Shown here piece by piece: positions 47,001 to 60,000 of a stretch of 64,000 nucleotides of DNA. The notes beneath the pieces are model-generated. The model saw only the letters and a program-made list of their open reading frames with translations, was not told the DNA's origin and ran no database searches. The position numbers were made by a program, and so were the translations under genes. Position 1 is the stretch's first letter. Each line of letters opens with the position of its first letter. Origin of the DNA: Nymphaea colorata (taxonomy: Eukaryota; Streptophyta; Magnoliopsida; Nymphaeales; Nymphaeaceae); assembly GCF_008831285.2 (NCBI RefSeq), contig NC_045144.1, forward strand, positions 5,788,575 to 5,852,574, given 5' to 3'.

Positions 47001-49118
47001 ATTGAATTAGCACCCTTCCAGCCAAAATTTCTGTTTCCGCTAGTGTCCAAGAGCCTCCTGTTTTTAGGTGTTCTGGTATCCTGTTGATCACCATGCATAA
47101 AAATAGAATCTATTTTACTAAATTTATATGCCGTTGAGATAGATAGCTAAGCCATGCATAATTCCTCGAAGTTGATGGGTAAGAAAAAATTGTGTTCTTG
47201 CTTCTCCACAAGAGCATAGTTGCAAACTTCAGACATTCTTTAAATAGAAATTTTCTTTTTCAAATCAAAGTTGTCACATTTGTGAACTAAGGTGAACAGG
47301 AAGGGTGTCAGTTTCTTTGAAGATTTTTCAAGCCATGGGTGCATCAGATGCTGCTTTCATAAAATCCTTTACAGGAAGTCTGTAAAGATGTAGTGATGGA
47401 AAAATTTCTGAAGTATACTTTGCATTCTGGCCTGCAGACGTTAAGAGGTTGTTCTTTGTCTAGCCAATGCATGCATTACACACACACATATATATATATA
47501 TATATCCTACATATATAAAAATTCAATTACTGTCTTTTGTTTTTGCAATTCCCTAGTGGTCCAAGGTGTACCTTTCCTTGAGGGACACAATTCACTTGAA
47601 ACCTGTTTGATTGGTGGAACAGAACACCTGTTCCAGAACAGTGTTCTGTTCCATGGGTAGAGGTAGAACACTTAAAGCATGTTCTCCAAGGACAAAATTG
47701 CAGTATTCCCAATGTCTTCTTGATAGATGATGTGGGGCACAGCATCTGCAATAATGCTGCCATTCTTGTCCCGAATCAGATGAGCTGCCAATCAGATGAG
47801 CTGCTGGGGAATTTAATGAAAACCTGTAACATGGAGCTGCATATGTGCCTGCTTTGCGACACAAGTATTCTCACATTTCTGTTCATCAACTGCACCTCTA
47901 GAATAACGTTGACAACTCTTGGAAGTATCATGTATATGAAAGCAGCTTGATTGGTATCTCTGAAATCTTTGCCTTTTCCTTTTTTTTTTGTCTTGGTTTC
48001 CTTCTGTTTTTTTCTTGTTCTTTTGGGTGTATTGCATTACTAGTTACATTTTCATAGTTCAATACTTGAAAGTGCATACATCAAACATGATATCCACAGA
48101 GTTTATGGTAATAGATATATTTGCTGCCGTATTTTAAGGCCTTTGTGAAGTTGTATGGGTCACAACTCCTTTAAGTTGGGAAGACATGCATCTATATCCT
48201 TGTAAAGGGCATATAAAGATTCCAGCTATCAACTAATTTTGTCAATTATGTTTCTGCTAGAAATTTCTGTTTGTGTAGGAAATTTTCTTTATGTTAATTT
48301 TTGCGTTTTGCTTGGTCAAGGTACTTATTGCTATAGAGAAGCAAAAGGTTGCTGAAAAAGAAGCTGAAACGATGAAGAAGATAGCTTTGACAGAAGCAGA
48401 AAAAGATGCACAAGTTAGCAGGATTCTTATGGAACAGAAGTTGATGGAGAAGGATAGCATCAGGAGACAGGAACAAATTGAGAATGAGATGTATTTGGCT
48501 CGTGAGAAAAGTCTTGCAGATGCTCATTATTATCGGTAGAGTTTTCTTTTCATATGCTCTGGCGTATGTAACAATGGTGCATCCACGTTGCAGGGTGGGA
48601 GCCATATCGGATTATCAAGTCTGGATTTGGAGCCTGTATCCACTTCATTTTTGTTTTCCCTAAAGAAATTCTTTGTGACCCTTCAACCCACACCTTACCT
48701 GTATCTGCAGTGGCACCAATGTGATACAGGTTCCAACACTATTAAATGTGACAGTATATTCTGTTCTGTGGATACTGATTATGGTTAACTTGTACAGAAT
48801 GTTGAGAGAAGCAGAGGCTAATAAGTTGAAACTTACTCCTGAATATCTGGAGCTTCGGTTTATTGAGGCTATTTCAAATAATTCAAAGATATTTTTTGGA
48901 GACAAGGTATCTGCTCTCCCTGACTTCAGCTTTAAGTTGAATTGGTTTTTCTTAATTTTCTTGTACTATTGCTTTCTTCAAACTAGTCAAACCTAAATAG
49001 ATAGTTTGGTGATTCACAGGTACCGAACATGGTCTTTGACCAGAGGTTGATTGGGAGCTTTCTCAGTGATTTGAAAAGAGACAACTGTGAGATATCTTTT
49101 CTTTCCCTCATTTGCTAA
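44017..49118 (+). CDS. Erlin-like SPFH/Band 7 membrane protein
   Basis: Exons: 44017-44223, 45422-45539, 45618-45685, 46010-46069, 46177-46335, 46445-46591, 48321-48535, 48798-48906 and 49020-49118, 393 residues. Phases agree at each junction. A Pro/Thr/Ala-rich N-terminus leads into a membrane span near residues 49-69 ([18 protein letters not shown]). Then comes the SPFH domain: [78 protein letters not shown] and [20 protein letters not shown] charged coiled coil follows ([20 protein letters not shown]) and a conserved tail ([15 protein letters not shown]). Erlins are ER-membrane, raft-associated scaffolds; in animals they act in ER-associated degradation. The plant role is less clear. The exon 1 donor (TCT|GTCTGT) is weak and the least certain junction. 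The last exon may instead splice at AACT|GTGAGA (49087). Intron 1 carries part of a segmental duplication. Confidence 0.9.
44272..44722 (+). repeat. Dispersed segmental duplication, source part 2 (erlin intron 1)
   Basis: Matches 63558-64000 with only scattered mismatches, for example ACTTGGGGTTTTGCAACGGA and CTTCTGGCCTTGTGATTTCC in both. It lies wholly within erlin intron 1, starting about 50 bases after exon 1. The duplicate does not include exon 1. Confidence 0.92.
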
Positions 49119-50757
49119 GTTGCTACCTAAAGTTAGAAGTTGAAACACATATATTCATAGTTCCTGCTGTGTTTTGCAATAATTTTAGGTGCACATTGGC
49201 ATATGATGCTTCTGGTTTCCTCATTTTTAAGTGATATTCTTGTTGTTCCTGTTCCCTTTCTCTGGTGTTTAGCATGTTTTGACTTTCTTTAGCGTGAAAG
49301 CAAGACTACACAGATTCTAGTCCTTTTGCCCCATATATGTTGCGATTTGAGTCTAGAGATCAGATTTGGAGAAAACTCACTGTTGCCTCCACAAACTTAT
49401 GTGACCACTTTTCTCTTTGCTGTATATTCATTTTTTACAGTTTAATCTGTGTATAGTACAGCTGAAGGCACATCAGAATCATGATGGTGAATAAAGGATT
49501 TCTCTACAGCAATGGGACATAAGAATTTCGAAGATTATTGGCACTGAAATATGGCTAGCGCTATTTTGGTTCTGTGAGCAAAAGGTTCAACTTCTTGATG
49601 TTTTAGGGAGAGTTTTTGTGGTTTGCAACCATTTGTGCTACTGCTTGAGATGGTTTTTCTAGTGTCAGTTATAGAAACTGCTGGTCAATGTCCTTGATCG
49701 TACATCTTTTTTTTTTCTTGTTTTTCTTTCTTCCGGGAGTAAGATATTTTACATTTTGAATCATGCTAATCACTTTCTGCAACATGATCAAGTTACCATT
49801 TCTTTCCTGTTGCTGAGAGTTAACATTGTTTTACAGTTTGTCTAGTTTTCTATTACCATGATAAGAACAGTTCCTACCTTGATCATCAGATCAAAATGTG
49901 TGTTCTGTCATTTCTAGCTGAGACCATTGTTACAAATATTGTTCTCGAGGGCCAGGTTTTTTTCGATATTTTTTGGGAAGTTATTCTCAGGAATCCTAAA
50001 CATTGGAGAAAAAATGAAATAAATGAGAAACTTATATCACAAGAGAAAGGTGAAAACATAGGGAAAAACCATGAGATTTTAATTTTTATTAAGATTTTGA
50101 AAATCTATCTACATTTTCCTTTTTTTGTTTTATTTGTTTTTCTCGTAACTATCGTGAGATTTTTTGAAAATCTCATAATATCTATGTCAGTGGTTGAGAT
50201 TGCAAAAACTGTAGTTGGTACGAGTTTCCATTGGATATTGGTTATATTTTTTTTGTTTTACTTGCTTCATGATGTACTGATATTGGGGAATGCAATAAAT
50301 CTTGTTCTTGGAAATATATCAGTGGGCTAAAACCTCGTGATATTCAAAGACTCTTTTACAAGAAAAAGCTTTTGGAGAAAAACAGTAGGATGTATAGATA
50401 AATGTTGACTTCTTTAGGTTCTTACTGTGATAAAAATGCACTATGGCTAAACCAAGTAATTATGTTTTTGAGATATCACACTTGGGTGTCATTTCTAGCT
50501 TTAGGAATACCACAGAAAAGCCATGTGATGGTTGCCCAAGTTGGCTTGTCTTGTCGGGTTAAATTGTAAAGGTTACTCGTCCTCTAACCTTCCAGCTTCA
50601 ACATCCGGGTGAGGCAATCGGAGCGTTGTATCTAGTGAGATATTTAAGAGCGTAACCCTGCGAAGTTTATATCTTTCTTTACCATTTTTCGTCTTCTTTT
50701 TTCTTTTTCTTCACGCATGCAGTGCGTGACCATGAGTTCAGCAGAAGTGAGCCTCGA

Positions 50758-51020
50758 TGTAGGATGTCAACCGATCAGATTCGATTAACATATATTTTTT
50801 TGGATATAAGATATTTATTTAAAATTAAATTGATCTGAATTTGAATCCGATTAAATCTAGATCTGATTCGATTTTTAAGTAGATGAATTCTTTTATTAAT
50901 TCTTTTTCCATCTTCGATTTCTTTTTTTGGAAATAGTTTGAATAAATAGATATATTGACATCACTACTCAATCATTGACATCACAGATCCGATCTGATAT
51001 ATTGACATCACTATTCAGAT
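50758..51020. repeat. GGATT-type element remnant
   Basis: Starts AGGATGTCAACCGATCAGAT and ends CTGATATATTGACATC, the same inverted GGATGTCA ends as the element at 1836-2263. Its right end is partly duplicated (ATTGACATCACT three times). No target duplication is evident. Confidence 0.5.
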
Positions 51021-51599
51021 GGCATCAACTTCTGCTGCTAATCTTGAGAGCACATGTTTGGTGGGACTTTGTACGAGTGAAGAGTTGAAGCGTGTCAGGT
51101 TTTTATTAAATAATCAACTCTGCAAGTTTTTTCAAGGGATTGAGATACAGGTGGCTCTGTGTTGCTTAGCAACATGAACCGCACATTTATTTCTTTCATG
51201 TGGGTGACATTAAAAACAATCCAAATAGAGGGACATAGCGACACCAATGCATTGGATATCTGCTTCAGAAAAGTTAGATATTAAAAAAAATTTGATCCAA
51301 TTAAGAAATCAAATTGGATTCAGGTTTTTGAAGCAACTTCCAATCTAATTCGGATGTGGTTTTAAGTAAGCACCTGATCAGATTAACTATATTATATCCA
51401 ATGTTCTTACATTTTCAAAGTCAGCTCTTCAAATATCATTGCGGTTCCCATTTCTGTTGCATGGCAAAAAGCCCGAGTGGGACTTGGATGCTAATTCACA
51501 AGTCAGATTTGATTTTGGATTGTGAATTTGAAAATTAGATTCAAAGCTGAATATGTGAATGCTTGATAAATTGGATGTGAATTGGTCCAACAATCAAGG

Positions 51600-53225
51600 A
51601 TTACTTCTATGTGGGAAGCATGTCATCTAAATAGATGAGAAGCACAATGCATATAGATGAAAAGAGATGGATTTGGTGTACTACAAAAGAAACCATATTG
51701 TAAAAGAAAGAAGCTTAGCTTATCAAAGCACATACGCGATGCTTGCTGAAGATCATAAAGTGTTTTGCGCAGTTGACATACATTATTAAAAAAACGTTTA
51801 TCTTCAAAACCTGGTGGTTGTTGCGTGAAAACTGTCTCCTTAAGTTGACTTTGAAGAAACACGTTCTTCACATCGAGTTGGTAAATACTCTATTGCTTAA
51901 CTATAACAATAGAAAGAATAATTTTGATGCTACCATGCTTCACCACAGGAGAAAAAGTCTCGACAAAATCTACTCCCTCAAGATGAGAGAATCTCGTGTA
52001 ACCAAACGCGTTCAGTAGCTCAAGAGTTCCATAAGCTTGCAGCTTTGCATTGTGTACCCATTTTGATTCAACAACATTCATGTGATGTGGTTTTCATATA
52101 TGACAAATATTTCTTTTTGCATAGCAGCCTTTTGCCTTTGTGATTCAATGCCTCCTTAGCATTGTGCAAAACCTTAGGTATAGAAGCATATGTTGTAACA
52201 TCATGAAGATCAGCATATTTGGGATTAAGTTTTGATATTCCAGTCATGTTGTGAGTAATGATAGTCCAATGTAATGGAGTTATTGGTTAAGGCGAAGAGA
52301 TAATAGGCTGTGGCAAAATGCTAGGTTTTGTATCATCATTTTCTTCAACTACTTGTGGCAAAGGATTTGACATGTCATAAAGCTCAATCTGAGGAACCTA
52401 CATATTCTGAAATTATTCTTGCGTTAAAGAGGGAGAAGTGAGTTCGCTAGTGCCATTGGGAGAGTCTAAAACTGAAGTATCCATTGGTCGGCTGACATGT
52501 AAATCATGTCTAATCTCGTCATCGATAAGTTAAGTGAAATCTCCCTCAAGCTGTTGTTATCGATGAAGACTGGCGGGTTCTTGAAAGGGAAAAAATTCTT
52601 CATCAAACACAACTTGACATGACATATATTCTGCCAGTTGGAGGATGAAGACATCTATAACCCTTGAACCGTGTGCTATATCCAAGAAAAATGCATGGCT
52701 GGCAAAGATTTTAGATCAAAATTTGATTCTTGATATCCACGTAGATAAAAAAAACATTGACAACCAAAAACTCTTAGAGAAGAATAGTCTCGATGCTTTC
52801 CAAAAACTTGAAAATAAAAAGAGTCCATATTTAAAGTGGATGATGCTAGTCTATTGATCGAGTAGACGGCAATTGAAAAAGCTTTTATCCAAAAATGTTT
52901 TTGGTGTATTGGAATAGAACATCATTATCTATGCTTTCGTTTAGCCATGTCGTTTTGCTCGGGCATTTTGGGACACTACTTTTATCGTTTTATTCCCATT
53001 TCATTAAGGTAATGAATGAATTTTTGACTACTTTACTCTTTACCACCATCGGATTGAAATATTTTTAATTTTTTGTCAAGTTATCGTTCAACATATCTAT
53101 GAAAGTGAACAAAAACTTCAAAGAAATTATATTTAACAAAAACTTCAAAGAAATTATATTTTTTCTTCAATGGATAGAACCAAGTGAATTATGTGCACTC
53201 ATCAACAAATTTTTCTTTTTAACGA
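51600..53225 (-). pseudogene. Decayed Ty1/copia pol (integrase and reverse transcriptase)
   Basis: Read on the minus strand, the order is integrase then reverse transcriptase. An integrase core fragment (VDECT, then FTWFYPLKKKYNFFE) lies near 53220-53150, and a later integrase segment (PEQND, AKRKHR) near 52960-52930. Reverse transcriptase pieces are FSPVVKHGSIKIILS (about 51920) and LQSQLKETVF, QQPPGFED (about 51850). Domain order identifies the copia superfamily, in which integrase precedes RT. Stops and frameshifts break it throughout, and the RNase H end is missing. Not functional. Confidence 0.85.
53105..53160. repeat. 28-bp direct tandem repeat
   Basis: AACAAAAACTTCAAAGAAAT followed by TATATTT occurs twice without a gap inside the integrase remnant. 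It is a small duplication that further breaks the frame. Confidence 0.8.
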
Positions 53226-53506
53226 GATGAGAGCAAGACCCAAAGATAAAAATGAAGTTTCATTAAACGTTCACTACATGACTCTCCACCAAACGTATCA
53301 ACCACGGGATCAGTCTTTAGTTTCTTCCATTTCATGTCTTTCATTCCAAGGAGAAAGACAAAATGTTGGACCACCGGTTCAACCATAACTCACTTTCGGA
53401 ATATCTTGATTTGACCTTACGAGGTGGATGGCTGAATAGAAGATGTAAGGATCGTGTTCATAAAATTCCGGAATTTTGATGGTGTCTTTTCCATTTTAGC
53501 GTTTGT

Positions 53507-53835
53507 AACAACTACGGGTACCGAGCCAGGTACTAGAGACATGGCCCAACTCGGGTTAGAACCCAGCCCAAAAAATGGGTGTCGGTTCGGCCCTGATTAA
53601 CCCAATAACTTATATTTAATATTTTATTATTTTTTTACATTATATATATAGAGTCATTTATCCAGTAAACACATAAAAAACAAGAAAAGATGTACAAGTT
53701 TGGGCACCAAGCCGGATACTCGATACATGGCCCAACTCAGGTTAGAGCCCAGCCCAAAAAATTGGGTGTCGGTTTGGCCCTGACTAACCCAACTCGGTTT
53801 GATAATTTATATTTAATATTTTATTTTATTTTTAC

Positions 53836-53886
<51 letters not shown>

Positions 53887-53900
53887 AATTATGCAGTAAA
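53507..53900 (+). repeat. Two tandem copies of a ~190-bp unit
   Basis: Unit 1 begins near 53517 and unit 2 near 53707. Both contain ACATGGCCCAACTC, AGCCCAGCCCAAAAAA, GGGTGTCGGTT, CGGCCCTGA/TGGCCCTGA, TATTTAATATTTTATT and a TA run before AGTCA. The TA run is short in unit 1 and about 22 repeats in unit 2. The text resembles the 'Gly/Pro-like' GC-patterned part of plant DNA transposons, but I cannot assign a family. Confidence 0.75.
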
Positions 53901-53984
53901 CAGACTAAAAACATGAAAAAATGTGTTTTTTTGTATTCTTTTCATTTTGCATTTCAAGCTGTTTTTCGGCGGACCTGTTTTTAA

Positions 53985-54235
53985 CTATTTTAACACTTTT
54001 GTTTTTAGAAAATGAGTTTTCTGTAGCTTTGGAAGTCATAGTTGATTTTATTTTTCTATTTTCACATTTACTTTTTTGAAAAAAGTATTGAGTGGTCCAA
54101 AAAAAAAAAAAGTGTCCAATGTCATAGATCCACACTGAACAACATCCTAGCTAGTTTCTATATATTTCATTTTGTGACCATTAGTAGCACGATCATAAGT
54201 AGCTTTAAAGTCTGCAAACCATATGATATAAGCAG
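53985..54235 (+). repeat. Direct repeat, left copy, flanking the receptor gene
   Basis: Similar to 60655-60890 in the same orientation. Shared landmarks are TAGTTGATTTT/TGGTTGATTTT, CTGAACAAC followed by TCCTAGCTAGTTTC or TCATAGCTTGTTTC, and ATTTTGTGACCA or ATTTTCTCACCA. Diverged, but in the same order. Confidence 0.65.
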
Positions 54236-54751
54236 TGGCCGAGCTATGTGGTAGCACGGTGTTGGTAATTTCTGTCCACAAAATTTACTTTATTATATAT
54301 ATATATATATATATATTATATTATATATACATATATGTACATAAACTTTATTAATTTTCAGGTTTTTTACATTGAGTGCTTCTTAAAGTTTTCAATTTAA
54401 CCTTAAAATGTTCCTTAGTAAAAAAAAAAATTCTAACTCCACCGCTGCATATGAGCAGTGCCCATTAATGTCTATAAGACATAAAAATTAAAAATTTGTT
54501 TCTAGATATGATATCTTCGGATTGAGTTATATATTGAGAAATAAAAAAAAATGCCATTGCTTTTAAAGTCTTATTAGATTTGATCTACACATAAACAATT
54601 TGTATGTTCTTTTGGATCTCTAAACAATTTTTTTGTCATCTATTGTTGTATCTCTCAAAGTAACAAAATTTGAGCGCATAATAAAAAATGTCAACCACTA
54701 CATACAAAAATTTACATATAAAATTTACATATAAAATTTAGAATTTAATAA

Positions 54752-54895
54752 ATTCTAAAAGGGCGCTAGCCCCACCTCAATTTTTTTTTAAAAATTACAT
54801 ATAAAAATTAGAATTTTTTTTATATAAAATTTAAAATGATATTTTGGTCTACGTTAAATTCAGCCCTCTTCATAAAAAATTCTAGCTCCGCCACT
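54752..54895. mobile_element. Another copy of the 'gccccacctc' element
   Basis: Runs from GGGCGCTAGCCCCACCTCAA to TTCTAGCTCCGCCAC. It is in the opposite orientation to the 55119-55289 copy, 225 bases away. A further partial copy, GGGTGGAGCCAGAAATTTTT, begins near 55574. Confidence 0.55.
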
Positions 54896-55118
54896 AACAA
54901 GACCATGTTGAGGACAGGTTTACATGCAAACGCCATGAATGGCAAGACCATAACTCACGTTTGGAATCATCCCTGATTTAATCTTATGAGAGATGGATGA
55001 CTTTGGGTGTTTTAGGTGAATAAAAAATCTCAGGATCGTGTTCGTGATGTTTCTGAATCTTAATAGAGTCTTCCCGCTTTATTCCTTAGGAGGACATAGT
55101 AATGATGCTTCCTAATTA

Positions 55119-55289
55119 GGGCAGAACTAGAAATTTTTTTTGAGGGGAGCCCAATAAATTTTGATGAGGGCTGAAATATCATTTTTCAAAATTTTCACAA
55201 ATGAAACTTTCTAAAATTTACATGTAATTTTTTTTTAAATTGAGGCGGAGCAAGGGCCCATGCGGGCCCCACCTTGGCTTCGCCCTTGC
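55119..55289. mobile_element. Short non-autonomous element with clean 9-bp TSD
   Basis: TCCTAATTA stands on both sides (55110-55118 and 55290-55298). The element begins GGGCAGAACTAGAAATTTTT and ends CCACCTTGGCTTCGCCCTTGC, so its ends are loosely inverted (GGGC.GAA). This is the best-preserved member of the window-wide family. Confidence 0.7.
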
Positions 55290-55689
55290 TCCTAATTAAA
55301 CCATTTGAGTCAGTCAATTTGGTCAAATTACAAAGACTGGAAATAATTCAAAAGTTTAAAAAGAAAAATGAGAAAGATTATTCGAGATTTCCAATAACTG
55401 ACCTGCAATTAGTACGACATAATAATTTGAGCGTTGCTCCTCAATCTATGGGAAGCAAAGGTCACGTTGTCAAAGCACTTGCAACTTTCAATAGATGGAA
55501 AGTAGGAACGGGCAGGGCTGGCTATGCTATAGTCATGTAGGCACTCACATAGCAGAAGGGATAGTCGCAAGGGTGGAGCCAGAAATTTTTCATTAAGGGG
55601 GCCGAACTATAGTTTTGAAATTTTAACTGCGATAAGAATATAATTTTTGCAAAATTTTTATATAGGGGCTAAATAAAAACCCAGAGGAA

Positions 55690-56160
55690 ACGCCAAATGG
55701 ATTAGATTCAAATTGAATATCCAATCAAGTTCCTTCATGAAAGTCAGATATGAAATTTAACAACTGATTAAGAAATCAGGTCAGTTTCAGATTTAAAAAA
55801 TTACATTTGATTGGATTCTAATTCACATTTGACTTCAAATAAATATCTGATTGTATTCAGATTTGGGTCGAATTTGGATTTAGTTTTAAATAAATATCAT
55901 AGATCCATTATATTTATATATTTTGAAAGTCAGTTATTAGTATATAATAATGTGTTCAGATTCAGATGTACATTTGAACGATGGGTTTGGTTTTGGTTAT
56001 AAATGTACAAGTCGGATTCGGATTGGGTTAATTTGGATATGGTTATTGTATAGACTTTTATTCTATGCATTCAAATCCGAATTCGAATCAGCATAAATAA
56101 AATATAAGATAAATTGGATAAGATAAAAATTACATCCAATTCAGGTAAATGGTGTTTCCT
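55690..56160. repeat. GGATT-type degenerate repeat
   Basis: Dense words such as GGATTAGATTCAAATTGAAT and TTCGGATTGGGTTAATTTGG, similar in content to 41265-41690 and 42355-42715. No clear ends. Confidence 0.5.
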
Positions 56161-56603
56161 AAGCAATTGGGTTTGATGTCCTTCGCATATTGTCATTTGT
56201 TAAATAGGCTATTTATCTCAAATTTATCAAATGATGTTGGCAATTTTATTAGTTAATGATCTGTATGGTTGGTAGGGAACATAAGATTGTATGCATAATT
56301 ATTAGGAGATGCATGAATGTTCAAATGATGCAACAAGAATTTTATGTGCCTATCTATTGACACCCTTAATACCATGCATCCATTCAAATGGGCCTATACA
56401 ATTGGATTAATATATGTATGATCTACAATATTTAGTCGACATCTTACAAGTTCTGAATCATTTGGACGTACAAGAAAAAAATTGTTGGACTAAAATAATC
56501 ATGATTTCATTGAGAAAATTATCAAAAGTACGAATTTTGCTAAAGGAACTATATTGAGTCCATTTATGTAATCAAATTTAGCGGAATAACTGTTCTTTAG
56601 CAT

Positions 56604-56604
<1 letters not shown>

Positions 56605-56653
<49 letters not shown>
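56605..56653. repeat. (TA)n(GA)n microsatellite
   Basis: About 12 TA units followed by 12 GA units, 370 bases upstream of the receptor gene. Confidence 0.9.
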
Positions 56654-56935
56654 TGTTTTGTTTTTGTTGATAATTTTGTTATCATAATGTGATTGGAAAA
56701 AAAAAAGGCAGATTAAAACGGGAAAACGATGCTTGAAATGATCTAAATTCGAAAGGTTAATGCCATCTCCAAGTGAAGTTCATGCACAACGTGGTTGGCA
56801 AGGTAAGTGCCAAATTATTCCATTCACATTGTTGACAAGAGGATGCTGGAACAGATGATCAGATGTTGATCAGCTCCTTGGCATTAATGTTTGGCTGGTT
56901 GGTGATCACTCAATTTCCTTGGCAAATCTAACACA

Positions 56936-56942
56936 ATAAATA
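56936..56942 (+). promoter_or_regulatory. Candidate TATA box of the receptor-like gene
   Basis: ATAAATA lies 83 bases before the start codon and is followed by a short leader (AGAGCGTCGAGCTCTCTAAA). Spacing suits a transcription start near 56970. Based on sequence only. Confidence 0.45.
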
Positions 56943-57024
56943 GGAGAGCCGAGAGCGTCGAGCTCTCTAAACAAGGAACTGGACCAAACTTTCCACTGCG
57001 AATTCGACAGTGTTACGTTGGGCG

Positions 57025-60000
57025 ATGGGATATGATTCGCCCCTTGCTGCCTTGCCATCATTCCTGCCATGCAACTCCTCCTTCTTCTTCTTCTTCCTTT
57101 TCACAAGTCTCCTGATCATCAGTGCCCCGGCTTATGCTTCTAAGGATTCAGCACCTTTGTGCCTCTCTAACCAGAGTGCCGCACTCCTCCAATTCAAGCA
57201 AGGTATTGACCTTCAGCCCAGCAGGCTGAGTTCGTGGAAGAAGGGGACAGACTGTTGCCGCTGGGAAGGCGTTACCTGCGACAAAACTGGCTTCGCTACT
57301 GCACTGCAAATATCCAATGTTTGGTCCGGAGAGGACGGTAGTAGTAAGCTCGACCCTTCTTTATTCGAACTTTCACATCTTCGGGTTCTTGATCTTGGAA
57401 ACAATGGATTTGATGGTGAAATCCCAAAAAGGCTCGGGGAACTCACTCACTTGACTCACCTTGACTTGTCGAACTGTTATTTCGAAGGAGCGGTTCCAAT
57501 GGAGATCTCGCAACTTTCAAGGCTGGTCTATCTTAATCTCTCTGGTAATGTTCACTTACTACTCGAGAACAATAGATTTACCCATCTTGTAAGTGGGTTA
57601 AGCAGTTTGAAGCACCTCGCCCTCGATCAAGTTGTCATCTCCATGAGCAGCAAAAGCGTGAGTGTGATTACGTCGTCGTCCTTGCCAGGTTTGCAAACCC
57701 TCAGCCTAGAGAACTGTAATATCTCTGGCACTTTGGATGAATCCATTCTCCAACTGCTCTCCCTTGCTTACATGAATCTGAATGAAAACGAATTGTTCTA
57801 CATACCAGAGTTCTTTCAGAATTTCACCTCCTTACGGGTTCTCAAGTTGGCATACAGTTCTATCCGTAGCTTTCCTTCGGGCATTCTCCTACTGCCAAAT
57901 TTAAAGACTCTAGATGTCTCAAATAATGATGATTTGGTTGTGTCTCTGCCCTCAAAAGCTATTCCATCAAGTAGCAACATTCAGTATCTGGATCTAAGCC
58001 ATGCGGAGCTGCATGGTGACCTTGCGGTGCTCTCAAATCTCACCAAATTGACGCACTTGTACCTACCTAACTGTGCAAATAATGGAAGCCTTCCATTTTC
58101 TTGGGCCTCAGATAGACTAGTCGAAGTGGATCTCTCATCCAACAATCTGAAAGGTTCTATTCCTGAAGGTTTCTGTTCTTCCAGCCTCACTACCCTACGC
58201 CTTGAGAGCAACTTCTTAAGTGGGACGATTCCATCTTGCCTTTTCAACCTACCCACTCTAGAGTACCTTCACCTCTATGGCAACCAATTGACTGAGGGCA
58301 TCCCTCCCACCATCGTAAATCTCCCTTCATTAATAGAACTGCAGCTTTCCAGCAACAGGCTAACCGGAAGCATCCCCTCTTCTCTTCTCAACCTCCCCTC
58401 CTTAGACACACTGGATCTTGCAAATAACAGATTCAATGGTTCACTTCCCAACTTCTTTAATCAGCTTCCGAACTTGACTTTTTTGCAACTAGAGAACAAT
58501 TGCTTTAGTGGCATCATCCCTTCCTCAATTAGCACCCTTTCTGCTTTGATGGAAGCTGACCTTTCCTCCAACTGTTTTAATGGGACTGTAGATCTCTCCC
58601 CATTCTTGAGCTTGCACAATCTCGAACTATTGAATCTTTCCAACAATAAGGGACTGACAGAACTGGAACCGACAAATTCTAGCTACTCATTTCATGGCTC
58701 TGTGGAACTTTCTATGCTCGATGTGAACTTAAGTTCATGCAACATCGACAGCTTCCCCACGTTCCTTCAGAAATTAGGTCTTCTTCATATCCTGGACCTT
58801 TCTAATAATAGGGTGAGAGGTAAGGTACCATCTTGGTTATGGAGGAGTTTTAGCCTGACAGTTTTACTTCTGAATCATAATAAGATAGATGGATTTGAAG
58901 CAGTCAATGGTAGTAGCTTGCAGGATTCCCGAATTGCATACTTCTCTGCCCTCAACAATCTCATTGTTGGAGAGATCCCGACCTTCATTTGCAATTTGAC
59001 TATGCTCCAGGCACTAGTTATATCAAACAATGATCTCACCAGCACCATACCAGAGTGTCTTGGCAGCCTCGGGCTGAAGGTCTTGGATCTTGCAGAAAAT
59101 CATTTGCAAGGTCAAGTTCCACCCATGAATGCCAGTGTGGAACTGGTCAGCCTCGACAACAACTTATTGAGTGGGAAAATTGGTCACAGAGCTTTCCACA
59201 ATTGCATAAATTTGCGGGTTTTGGATCTGGGCAATAATCAGTTCAATGACTCATTTCCCTCTTGGTTGAGCAGTTTTCCCAATTTGAAAGTGCTAGTTTT
59301 GAGGGCCAACCATCTCCATGGACCCATAACACTTTCTGGTTCGAGAGAAGCCTTTTCCTCTCTGCATATCTTGGACATCTCTAGCAACGATTTATCTGGG
59401 TCGCTTCCACAGGAATTGTTTACAAGTTTAAGAGATATGATGGGGAATGAATCAAACGGCCAGTGGACACATATCAATACATTTGAGAATCGGTATCGGC
59501 CTTCCGCCTTGTTGGAAGTGCCCTCCTATGTTAACCAATTTGTTAGCTACAACATAGACTATTTTATGGTTTCAGTGGTGCAAACCATCAAGAGAATCAC
59601 TTTGTTGATTCCAAAGATTAGGTACACCTTGTTCATCATCGACCTGTCTAGCAATATGTTCACTGACAGAATTCCAGATGAGGTTGGAATGTTGAAGGAA
59701 ATAATCTTACTGAACCTCTCCCACAACAATCTGAGTGGCATGATCCCAAAATCACTTGGAAACGTACAACAGATGGAAGCATTGGATCTTTCTTGTAATC
59801 ACTTATCTGGAGGTGTACCGGTGGAACTCTCTAACATTACATTTCTTGCAGTGTTAAACTTGTCATACAATGATTTGCATGGAAGCATACCACAAGGAAA
59901 GCAGTTCAGCACTTTTGATGAATCTTCTTTTGAAGGAAACCCTGGCCTTTGTGGGTCTCAGGTGCATCGGTCGTGCTCTGGAGGAAGAGATAATGATGGT

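Larger units (their letters stand above)
49119..57024. other. Repeat-rich stretch between erlin and receptor genes
   Basis: No intact gene. It contains a 145-codon AT-rich frame at 49896-50330 that I do not believe is a gene, GGATT-type repeats (50758-51020, 51290-51600 and 55690-56160), a decayed copia pol (51600-53225), tandem repeats (53507-53900), several short 'gccccacctc' elements (54750-55690), TA microsatellites, and the receptor promoter at the right end. Confidence 0.6.

Noticed and set aside
49896-50330. 145-codon plus frame rich in Ile, Phe and Lys
   Set aside because: AT-rich composition, no conserved motif, and text related to other AT-rich repeats (about 36.9 and 60.4 kb).
57010-57024. 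Receptor gene starting at GTG 57010
   Set aside because: Plant genes use ATG; 57025 is the first in-frame ATG and is followed by a signal peptide.
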